This document shows positions 52,899-60,554 of a stretch of DNA of 64,000 bases, one piece after another. A program made the position numbers and the translations under genes. A model generated the notes under the pieces. The model saw only the letters and a list, made by a program, of their open reading frames with translations. It had not been told where the DNA came from and searched no databases. Source of the stretch: Bog-375 sp049698695 (GTDB lineage: Bacteria > Acidobacteriota > Terriglobia > Bryobacterales > Bryobacteraceae); the NCBI GenBank assembly GCA_049698695.1, contig JBAVYH010000176.1, positions 30,527 through 94,526 on the forward strand, in the 5' to 3' direction. Each line of letters opens with the position of its first letter. The stretch's first letter is position 1.

Positions 52899-53573
52899 TT
52901 AAGGGATGAAACGATAGCCGACGCCGTGCATAGTCACGAAATGGCGGGGAGTTTCCGACTCCGTTTCCAGTTTCTGGCGCAGGCGCACCACGTGAGCGTC
53001 CACCGTTCGCGTATTCGGAAAAGCGTCGTAGCCCCATACCGAGTTGAGAAGCACGTCGCGGCTCAAAGCCCGGTCGGGGTTCTGCACGAAAAAAACCAGC
53101 AGCTTGTACTCGGCTTTGGTGAGCTTGACCTCGTCGCCGTGTTTGCGCACGATGGACCGGTCGAGATCGACTTCGACGTCGGAAAAAGTGATGGCGTGAT
53201 TGGCTTCGGGAGTCGTGCGGCGCAGGACCGCACGGATCCGCGCCAGCAGTTCACGGGTGCCGAAGGGTTTGACAATGTAATCGTCAGCTCCAATTTCGAG
53301 CATCAGCACCTTGTCGATCTCGTCGCCGATGGCGCTGAGCACGATCAGCGGTGTCTGCACGCCGGCATTACGCAGCGATTTGCAGACGTCCACGCCGCTC
53401 AGGCCGGGCATGCGCAGGTCAACCACGATCAAGTTGGGGCGCGCGGTCATGGCTTCCTGCAAGCCTGTCTTGCCGTCGGCGGCGAAGATCGCGCGAAACC
53501 CCTCCTTCTCCAGCATTACACCGATTACTTCGCGAATGCCGGCATCATCGTCGATGACCAGGACGGTCTGCAT
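52899..53573 (-). CDS. OmpR/PhoB-family response regulator
   Basis: A 224-residue regulator. The receiver domain has Asp8-Asp10 acidic residues, phospho-acceptor Asp52 in VVDLRMPG, Ser/Ala at LSAIGD and Lys in IVKPFG. The C-terminal winged helix has KLTKAEYKLL, then RTVDAHVVRLRQKL and GVGYRFIP, the DNA-recognition and wing segments. It is complete and of standard length. It lies between a stand-alone winged-helix protein and a receiver-only protein on the same strand, and the kinase at 48764-50443 is the probable partner. It probably controls the conduit and porin genes. Confidence 0.94.
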   Translation of the reverse strand: MQTVLVIDDDAGIREVIGVMLEKEGFRAIFAADGKTGLQEAMTARPNLIVVDLRMPGLSGVDVCKSLRNAGVQTPLIVLSAIGDEIDKVLMLEIGADDYIVKPFGTRELLARIRAVLRRTTPEANHAITFSDVEVDLDRSIVRKHGDEVKLTKAEYKLLVFFVQNPDRALSRDVLLNSVWGYDAFPNTRTVDAHVVRLRQKLETESETPRHFVTMHGVGYRFIP

Positions 53574-53576
53574 GCC

Positions 53577-53984
53577 TCAGGCCCCTAATTCTAGCCGATT
53601 CTCCAATCCCGCGCACGCGGCATACACGCGCGGCGGGGCAACTGTGCGCGGCTCGCGCGGCGGCTGATAGCGGCAGCCATTGCCGCACACCGTTTCCAGG
53701 TGGCGGTGACCAAAAGTGCCCAGCTTCTTGCGCAGGCGGGCCAGGTGAACATCAAGCGTCCGGGTCCGAATCTGGCCGCCGTAACCCCACACGGCTAACA
53801 ACAGATCAGTCCGGGTAAAGATCTCGCCGTTGTGAGCCGCCAGAAAGGTCAGCAGCAGGTACTCCTTGGCGGTCAGCGAGATGGATTGGGAATCCAGCGT
53901 CACCGCGCGGTTCGAGAAATCAATCCTCAGACGGGCATCTTCGTAAGGTTCCCGGCTTGTATGTGCAACCCAAAGTGGTTCCAT
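53577..53984 (-). CDS. Stand-alone winged-helix (OmpR-type) DNA-binding protein without receiver
   Basis: A 135-residue protein containing only the Trans_reg_C winged helix: DSQSISLTAKEYLLLTFL, then TRTLDVHLARLRKKL and CGNGCRYQPP where the wing is. The N-terminal 20 residues (MEPLWVAHTSREPYE) are not a receiver, so it is not controlled by phosphorylation in the usual way. It resembles the DNA-binding half of the adjacent OmpR-type regulator and could bind a related site or form mixed dimers with it. It follows the barrel gene by about 100 bases and ends three bases before the regulator gene. Function as a transcription factor is likely; targets unknown. Confidence 0.87.
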   Translation of the reverse strand: MEPLWVAHTSREPYEDARLRIDFSNRAVTLDSQSISLTAKEYLLLTFLAAHNGEIFTRTDLLLAVWGYGGQIRTRTLDVHLARLRKKLGTFGHRHLETVCGNGCRYQPPREPRTVAPPRVYAACAGLENRLELGA

Positions 53985-54080
53985 GTTGGTTCAGTCCTCG
54001 ATACAAAAGTTAACGGGAAACCCGGCCAGAGGTCGTTGGGGATTTGTAAAGAGGCTGTAAAAGTATCGGAACCGGCAGGC

Positions 54081-56108
54081 TTAGAACGACCAAAGCACGC
54101 TGGTGTAACCCGTGTGGGCGTGGAAATTCTGGTCATAACCCAGCAGACGGAACAATTCGCCGTAGCCGTAGAACTGCCACCCGGCATTCCAGCGCACCTT
54201 GGGAGTGATCCGGATCGAGAGCCGCGCCATTGGCGATTGATAGGTGAGCGGGAAAGTCTGCACCGAGTCGAGCAGCGTCGCAATCGGGTCGGCAACTCCG
54301 GCGGGCGCCGCCGAAGCTCGGCCGTCGCCGGTGTCTTTGGTGATGGTGTAGCCCAGGTACAGGTCGGCACGACTGCGAATGCCGAAACGCAAGCCCGCGT
54401 TAGCGGCGTGGATGTTACTGATGTAAATCGAGTCGTAACTGGTCTGCAACTGCGGGGATTGGACGCCAGCAAAGAAGGCCAGGCCGCCCACGGTATCCAG
54501 ATGCAGCTTCGAGTAGCTGGCGTCGAAAGTAAGCCAATCCCGCAGCGCGAAAGAAGCCGCCGCGTTGTATTGGCGTGACCGCGAACTGTAGGTCGTAAGA
54601 GAAAGCGGAGCGTTCTCGTTGTACAGCTCGCGGTAACCGGTGGAAAGCTGGAGCTTGCTCTTGCGGTACTGGATGCGACCGCCAAGCGTATGGTAATTGC
54701 GGTCGCTCATCGGCGTGAGCGGATGATCGGCATGGCCAACCTCGCCCTCCAGGTTGATCGTGAGCGGCTGGAGCGGGCGGAAGCGCACGCCAACGGTGCC
54801 AGCGTTCAAGTGGCTCTCCTGCTGGTAAAGGTCGCTCACCGCGCTGCCGGCGGCCGATGGAATCGAGAACGCCTCCAGAAAACGAATCTGGCGGCCGGAA
54901 TCGGTGAAGCCGGCATAGGCGCTGAACCAGTCGCTGAAACGGTAGTTCAGGTCGGTTGAATTGGCGACGGTGCGCACGCCGAGAAACTTGAAGTTCAGCG
55001 TAGTGGCAGCGCCGGTGCCGTTATCGAATTCGGTGAAATAGGAATCGCCGTCGATGCGGGTGTCGTGCACAGCGGTGTTGTTGACAATGGTGAGGCGGCT
55101 GGTGGGAAAGAGGCTGAGGCTGAAATCGCCGGCGACAACCGGCCGCTGCGCGTCGCCGTTTACCACGATCTGGCGGTTGTCCGCGGCGCCAAAGCGATCG
55201 AGGCCAGTAGTCAACTCATTCATTGCGAACCCGCCGTTACCGAGGTTGTAAGTCAGCCGCGCATTCAGCGCCCAGTATTTGCGGCTGCCATAAAGGTTGC
55301 CGAACCAGCCGGGATTCGATCCGTGGTTCGGCTCGGAACGCTGGAACTGCTGGAGCACAGTAGCATCTGTCGCCACGCCGGAGGTCTCGTTACCGGTGAA
55401 GCTGTAGCCGGAGTCATCCCTATAAAAGTCCCACGTGCGACGCGCGATCAAGCGAAAACCGCGCCAGTCGGCCAGGACGCCGATGCGGTACTCATTCCAC
55501 TGCTGCTTCACGTTTTCAAACACTGGAAAAGCGGAGGAAAGAGTATCGAAGCCCTGGACGGTGGAAAGCGCCGGCCCGGTCTCTGTATTGCGGTTGTAAC
55601 CCATTTCCACCTGGAAGTGTGACTGGGGGAAAAGGGTAAGAGAGTGATCCTGTAACCCGCGTACGGTGTCCATGAGATGCTCGCCGCCCGAGATCAACAG
55701 GCCGGGATTGTAGTAATCGTCCTCGCGCCAGAGCATGTCGTAACGGTAGAGGCCGTTTTTCTGAATGCGCAGGCTGGCGTTCTGATAGGGGTCGTTGCCG
55801 AGCCCGCTGGTGGAAAGCAGGATCTCGTCAAACCAGCGGCCGTGGCCATCCTTCGAGTTGATACTCAGGTTGCTGGCCAGCAGGCGGATGCCGTCGCCGT
55901 AATTGACGTCACTGCGATAAGTGTCCACACTGCCGCCGGCCATACGCCAGCGGTAACCTAGTTCGAATGAGTCGACAATATTGTAATTAGCGAAGTTTTC
56001 GCCGCGCGCAATGCCCACCCCTTCGTCCGTGGGCGCGATCACCTGCTGTGCCCGCAGGGCCCCGAACGCGGCAAGAATCAGGCAGCAGCCCTTGAATATG
56101 TTAGTCAT
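54081..56108 (-). CDS. MtrB/PioB-like outer-membrane beta-barrel partner of the decaheme cytochrome
   Basis: A 675-residue exported protein with signal peptide (CLILAAFGALRAQ) and alternating beta-strands throughout, ending in aromatics (GYTSVLWSF). Size and strand density fit a 26-28-strand barrel such as MtrB, the sheath that holds a periplasmic decaheme cytochrome through the outer membrane. I see no CxxC near the mature N-terminus. Its gene overlaps the decaheme gene by ATGA (56105-56108), the strongest argument for the pairing. Sequence resemblance to MtrB is only by layout and terminal motifs, so other large barrels are possible. It would form the pore through which electrons leave the cell. 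Confidence 0.8.
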   Translation of the reverse strand: MTNIFKGCCLILAAFGALRAQQVIAPTDEGVGIARGENFANYNIVDSFELGYRWRMAGGSVDTYRSDVNYGDGIRLLASNLSINSKDGHGRWFDEILLSTSGLGNDPYQNASLRIQKNGLYRYDMLWREDDYYNPGLLISGGEHLMDTVRGLQDHSLTLFPQSHFQVEMGYNRNTETGPALSTVQGFDTLSSAFPVFENVKQQWNEYRIGVLADWRGFRLIARRTWDFYRDDSGYSFTGNETSGVATDATVLQQFQRSEPNHGSNPGWFGNLYGSRKYWALNARLTYNLGNGGFAMNELTTGLDRFGAADNRQIVVNGDAQRPVVAGDFSLSLFPTSRLTIVNNTAVHDTRIDGDSYFTEFDNGTGAATTLNFKFLGVRTVANSTDLNYRFSDWFSAYAGFTDSGRQIRFLEAFSIPSAAGSAVSDLYQQESHLNAGTVGVRFRPLQPLTINLEGEVGHADHPLTPMSDRNYHTLGGRIQYRKSKLQLSTGYRELYNENAPLSLTTYSSRSRQYNAAASFALRDWLTFDASYSKLHLDTVGGLAFFAGVQSPQLQTSYDSIYISNIHAANAGLRFGIRSRADLYLGYTITKDTGDGRASAAPAGVADPIATLLDSVQTFPLTYQSPMARLSIRITPKVRWNAGWQFYGYGELFRLLGYDQNFHAHTGYTSVLWSF

Positions 56109-57052
56109 CGCAGAAAGGTCTCATCGACGTTGGATCCGTGGATGCGAACATGGCAGGTGGTGCAACGCTGGTAGCGCGGATCGAGCAGGTTGTGCTGCGA
56201 GGTCTGAATGGGCACGCCGTTGTTGCGAGTGCCGGAAGCGCCGCCGTTGTGGCATCCCAGGCACAGCGTGAATACGACCGGGCGGCGCAGCAGGCGCTCA
56301 TTGGTCGAGCCGTGTGGAAAGTGACAGACTTCGCAGCCTTCGACGCGCACGGGCGGGTGCTCGTACACGAACGGACCGCGTTTATCCACGTGGCACTTGA
56401 GACAGGGTTCTTCGTTGTTCAGTGCCTGGTCCACCATGCGCGGATGGTCCGACATGCGCCAGGTGGGCGCGAAAGCGCCATGCGGATTGTGGCAATCCGA
56501 ACACTCCATGAAGCCTTCATTGACGCGGTGCTTGCTGGGCATTTCAAACTGCGCACGAATACCGGCGTGGCACCCGTAGCACAGTTCCGTCTGTTTCTTG
56601 GCGAGGAGGAACTTGGACGTGGGCGCATGATGAATGGAATGGCAGGACGTGCAGGCGACACCGGCCAGCGTGTGCTCCGAGCGGCGTATGTTGGCCTTTT
56701 GAAAGTCGCGCGCGTGGCAGGTGAGGCAAACTTCGAGCGCCTTGGCCTGCGGCATCGCGGAAAACGCATTAGGGATGGTGGCCTTGCCGCCATGCGCGGC
56801 CAGGTGCGCTCCGCCCGGTCCGTGGCAGCTTTCACAACCAGCGCGGCTGGGCGGCAAATCGCCGGAAGCTACACTTTTGAAATGCGGGTTCTTATAGAAG
56901 TTAAGCCAGATGTCTGCATGGCAGGTCTTGCAGGCGTTACTGCCCACGTATCCACCAGCAGTCGCTGCGCCCGAACTCTGGGCAGCGCCACAAGCAGCCA
57001 TAACTGTCAGGAGCAGGGAGCGCATGCTGAGTATCATGGCCTGGCGATTCAT
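56105..57052 (-). CDS. Decaheme c-type cytochrome, DmsE/MtrA-like
   Basis: A 315-residue exported protein with signal peptide (SLLLTVMAACGAAQ) and ten CxxCH haem-binding motifs spread evenly from CKTCH near residue 41 to CTTCH near 300. Extra His residues between them can be distal ligands. Length, motif number and stretches such as KHRVNEGFMECSDCHNPHG match the DmsE/MtrA decaheme family that carries electrons across the outer membrane inside a barrel. It is the first gene of a minus-strand block and overlaps the barrel gene. No extracellular MtrC-type multihaem protein is in the window. The start may be the first of three nearby ATGs (57052, 57037, 57025). The protein could pass electrons to Fe(III), other minerals or partner cells. 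Confidence 0.93.
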   Translation of the reverse strand: MNRQAMILSMRSLLLTVMAACGAAQSSGAATAGGYVGSNACKTCHADIWLNFYKNPHFKSVASGDLPPSRAGCESCHGPGGAHLAAHGGKATIPNAFSAMPQAKALEVCLTCHARDFQKANIRRSEHTLAGVACTSCHSIHHAPTSKFLLAKKQTELCYGCHAGIRAQFEMPSKHRVNEGFMECSDCHNPHGAFAPTWRMSDHPRMVDQALNNEEPCLKCHVDKRGPFVYEHPPVRVEGCEVCHFPHGSTNERLLRRPVVFTLCLGCHNGGASGTRNNGVPIQTSQHNLLDPRYQRCTTCHVRIHGSNVDETFLR

Positions 57053-57202
57053 GACCTAATGATACCGGGAGGCTGGGTCCGACCCTCCGATACATCGATA
57101 CAGTTTACGGCAGAGTTTACCTATGTTCCAGTTGCGTCACCAGGCTGCCGGCTCTAAGGTTGTTACACGCGCAAACCGCGGGCGCAGGATATAACGGAAT
57201 GA
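57053..57202. promoter_or_regulatory. 150-base divergent region between the cytochrome and TonB receptor genes
   Basis: The only space for promoters of the redox block (minus) and the second receptor gene (plus). I see A/T-rich patches such as TATAAC at 57191-57196 but no convincing paired -35/-10 set on either strand. Confidence 0.35.
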
Positions 57203-60200
57203 GTGAGACCCAATAGACAGCGATCTATACTGCCAGCGATTCTTCTTCCAGTGCTGATTTTGTTCTGGTCGCCCGCGCGATTAGCGGCCCAGTTCGCTGG
57301 CATCGTGGGAAGTGTTTACGATCCTTCAGGAGCGTCCGTTAGCGGCGCCACAGTCCGCGCCACGAATGCCGGCACAGGTCTGGAATGGCAAGCCAAGACC
57401 GGTTCGCAGGGCGAATATTCACTCGGGCTTCTTCCACCCGGCGTCTATTCGGTGGAAGCTACAGCAGCCGGCTTTTCTGCGGCTCAGGCAAACGGCGTCG
57501 CGTTGGTGGTCAATGCGACGCTCCACATCGACCTGCGGCTGGCCCTGCCGGAGGTCAAGGAAAACTTGCACGTGGCGGCGCAGGCGCCTCTGGTCGAGAC
57601 CGAAACATCCGAGCAGGGCCTTGTGGTCGGCGGAAAGATGATCGGCGATTTGCCGCTCAACGGACGAGATTTTATGCGGCTCGCGAGATTGGCACCGGGC
57701 GTATCCGGCGCGACCGACAATCCCGCCTCCGCGGCCGGCCCGTTCAACGTAAACGGCCAGCGCGACCTTTCCAATAACATTCTGATCGACGGAATCAACG
57801 TGAATGCCGGCGGCAGCGCAAACGGACGCATCAGCCTAGCGCCCGGCAACGATCCCGCCGTCGGCCAATCCGGCAGCAGCGTGGCTCTGGTTTCAGTCGA
57901 CGCGGTCTCCGAGTTCAAGGTGCAGACGCAGACGCAAACCGCGGAGTTCGGCGGCTTCTCCGGCGCGGTCATTAACGTAAACACCAAGAGCGGCACCAAC
58001 GAGTTTCATGGCAGCGGTTTCGAATTCCTTCGCAACAGCGACCTGGACGCCAATAATTTCTTCAACAACGCCAACGGTGTTTCGAGGACGCCCTCGCGTA
58101 ATAACTTTTTCGGCGGCACCATCGGCGGCCCCATTCGCAAGGACCGCACATTCTTCTTTGCTTCGTTCGAAGGCCTGCGCCAGCGCGTCGGGGTAAATGC
58201 CAATGCCCGCGTCCCCTCGCTGGCCGCGCGCGCCGAGGCCAGCCCGGCGATCCAGCCCCTGATCGACGAGTATCCGCTGCCGACCGGAGCGGACAACGGT
58301 GACGGTACCGCGGGCTATTTCGCAACCGCCACCAACCTGGTCGGAGAAACCGATTTCAGCACGCGTCTCGATCATCGCTTTTCTAACAACGACGATTTCT
58401 TCGCGCGGTACTCGTTCAGCGATTCACTGGGTCAGCTCCGGTCATTTTATCTCAACACCCTTTCCCGCAACCGCTCCAGGCTGCAAAGTGTCAGCCTCTC
58501 GGAAGTGCATCGTGTCACGCCGGACCTCTTTAACGAGGCACGATTCGGATTCGTGCGCAGCGCCAATACTTCGCTGGGGGCCGCCGACGGCTTTGGCGGC
58601 GCCGAGCCGATTCCACTGAATGGCGCAGTCGACGCTACTTTGCCGGGAATCGAGGTCTTCAATCTGCCTTTCGCCGAATCGCCGAACCCTCCTGAACTGC
58701 AGAACAATAATCTATTCAGTTTCAATGATGACGTAACTTACGTCCACGGGCGGAATACCTTCAAGTCCGGCTTCTGGGTGCGGCGCACACAGGGCAATGT
58801 CAACCTGCAACCGCTTTCAAGCGGCGTTTACTTCTTCAGTACGGTCGCAGACCTCGTCAATAACAACCCTGCGTCTTTCTTCAACCAGGTTGCGGAGACC
58901 GGCTTCGGCGTGCGATTTACCAATCTCGCCTTTTACGGACAGGATGACCTGCGGGTCACGCCTCGCTTGAAGCTCAACCTCGGCCTGCGTTATGAGCTCG
59001 ACACCGTGCCGGCCGAATCCCACGGACGGTTCAGCCCAATCGTGGGCCTGAATGACATCGCCACAGCAACCTTGGGCTCTCCCGGCTCGCCCGTACATAA
59101 TGGCAACTATGATAACTTCGCTCCTCGGGTCGGCTTCGCTTACCAGTTGACCAGCGACGCCAAGACCGTGCTCCGCGGAGGCAGCGGCGTCTATTACGAT
59201 CTGCCGACAGTCAATGCCACGCAACTCGCGTTTGGGCCGCCATTCAAGATCACCAACTTTCTCCTCGGGAGCGCGCTGGGAGGTCCCGTCACCGTGCCGG
59301 TCGACCCGTCGCTGCTCGTCACCGCGATCACCGGGATGCCGCCTTTTGGCAGCGCCACGGTTTACGACCCCACCCACTTTCGAACGCCTTTCACTTATGA
59401 GTACAGCCTCAACCTGCAACGGCAGCTCGATGATATGACGGTCGTTCAGACCAGTTACATCGGTGCACTTGGCCGGAACTTGATCCACATGCAGCCCCTC
59501 AACCTGCTCGACCCGGCGACCGGCACGGCGCCCAATCCGAACTTCTCGGCCGGCGCCCTCGAGCTGATTGAGACCAGCGCCGTCTCCGATTACAACGCCC
59601 TCCAGGCAAATGTGACGCGGCGGCTGAGTCACGGCCTGGAAGTGACCGCTTCCTACACCTGGGCGCACTCGCTCGATGACGCTTCGAACCCCACCGGCAC
59701 TTCTATCAATTCCTCGTATACTGGCTCCAACCCCTACGATTTTCGCGCTGAGTACGCTTCGAGCGACTTCGATATCCGCCATAACCTGGTGGCCGCTTTC
59801 ACCTACGAGCTGCTGGGCAAATCGATGCGCTTCCGCAATCCAGGCGCGAGGTTCCTGGGAGGCTGGTCGCTGGAAGGTATTTTCACCGCACAAACGGGTG
59901 TGCCTTACTCGCCTCTGATTGGCCAGGATATCGCCGGCAATGGCGATCAGTATGCGGCTAATAACCAGCGTCCTAACCTCGTTGCCGGCCCCCTCTACAT
60001 TGCTTCTTCAGCGCCGCCATTCCGCGTCGCTAATCCGGCGGCATTCGCCATTCCGGCGGTGGGTACTTATGGCAACGCCGGCCGTAACATCCTGCGGGCC
60101 TCCGGACTTCACCAGCTAGATTTGGGCCTGCACAAGACCGTGAGGATCAACGAGCGGTTTGCCGTGCAGTTTCGGGCGGAGCTGTTCAATGTCTACAATC

Positions 60201-60370
60201 ACCCGAATTTTGCTACGCCGGCCGCGTCGGGGAACAACCTCCTGACGGCGGGAAGCTCTTTTGGCCAGGCTCAGGAGATGGCCAACGCCTCGAGCGGCGG
60301 ACTCCTACTGCCGCTATTCAACAGCGGCGGCCCCCGCAGCATTCAGTTCGCTCTCAAGGTGCTGTTCTAA
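57203..60370 (+). CDS. Oar-like TonB-dependent receptor
   Basis: A 1055-residue outer-membrane receptor with signal peptide (AILLPVLILFWSPARLAAQ), N-terminal carboxypeptidase-regulatory-like domain (residues 31-115, GIVGSVYDPSGASVSG), plug (about 120-270, DLPLNGRDFMRL, NVNTKSGTNEFHGS) and a long barrel ending LKVLF. The layout matches the receptor of the galactan locus but the sequences are only distant relatives. The start is a GTG (57203) with GGAATGA just before it; an ATG at 57200 in another frame is short. Substrate is unknown. Its neighbours are a redox block and a beta-helix protein, which give no firm clue. Confidence 0.92.
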   Translation: MRPNRQRSILPAILLPVLILFWSPARLAAQFAGIVGSVYDPSGASVSGATVRATNAGTGLEWQAKTGSQGEYSLGLLPPGVYSVEATAAGFSAAQANGVALVVNATLHIDLRLALPEVKENLHVAAQAPLVETETSEQGLVVGGKMIGDLPLNGRDFMRLARLAPGVSGATDNPASAAGPFNVNGQRDLSNNILIDGINVNAGGSANGRISLAPGNDPAVGQSGSSVALVSVDAVSEFKVQTQTQTAEFGGFSGAVINVNTKSGTNEFHGSGFEFLRNSDLDANNFFNNANGVSRTPSRNNFFGGTIGGPIRKDRTFFFASFEGLRQRVGVNANARVPSLAARAEASPAIQPLIDEYPLPTGADNGDGTAGYFATATNLVGETDFSTRLDHRFSNNDDFFARYSFSDSLGQLRSFYLNTLSRNRSRLQSVSLSEVHRVTPDLFNEARFGFVRSANTSLGAADGFGGAEPIPLNGAVDATLPGIEVFNLPFAESPNPPELQNNNLFSFNDDVTYVHGRNTFKSGFWVRRTQGNVNLQPLSSGVYFFSTVADLVNNNPASFFNQVAETGFGVRFTNLAFYGQDDLRVTPRLKLNLGLRYELDTVPAESHGRFSPIVGLNDIATATLGSPGSPVHNGNYDNFAPRVGFAYQLTSDAKTVLRGGSGVYYDLPTVNATQLAFGPPFKITNFLLGSALGGPVTVPVDPSLLVTAITGMPPFGSATVYDPTHFRTPFTYEYSLNLQRQLDDMTVVQTSYIGALGRNLIHMQPLNLLDPATGTAPNPNFSAGALELIETSAVSDYNALQANVTRRLSHGLEVTASYTWAHSLDDASNPTGTSINSSYTGSNPYDFRAEYASSDFDIRHNLVAAFTYELLGKSMRFRNPGARFLGGWSLEGIFTAQTGVPYSPLIGQDIAGNGDQYAANNQRPNLVAGPLYIASSAPPFRVANPAAFAIPAVGTYGNAGRNILRASGLHQLDLGLHKTVRINERFAVQFRAELFNVYNHPNFATPAASGNNLLTAGSSFGQAQEMANASSGGLLLPLFNSGGPRSIQFALKVLF

Positions 60371-60554
60371 CTGGCAAGGACGAATCCAGGCAGCTCAGCG
60401 CGGCCACGGAATCGGGTAATCGCTGGGTGTCTCTTCGTACACCTTTGCCACCAAGAAGGACTAAAACCCCAACTTAAGTCCTGGCTGTTCTAAGGTTCGA
60501 ACTAGTACAAAAGTAACTGCCTGGGTCGGATCGCGCCGCCTATACTCGATTCCG

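Noticed and set aside
60371..60554. tRNA-like or hairpin element around GGTTCGAAC (about 60494-60502)
   Set aside because: It resembles a T-loop but no acceptor or anticodon stem can be folded around it; the AGGACT/AGTCCT pair at 60457-60482 is only six base pairs.
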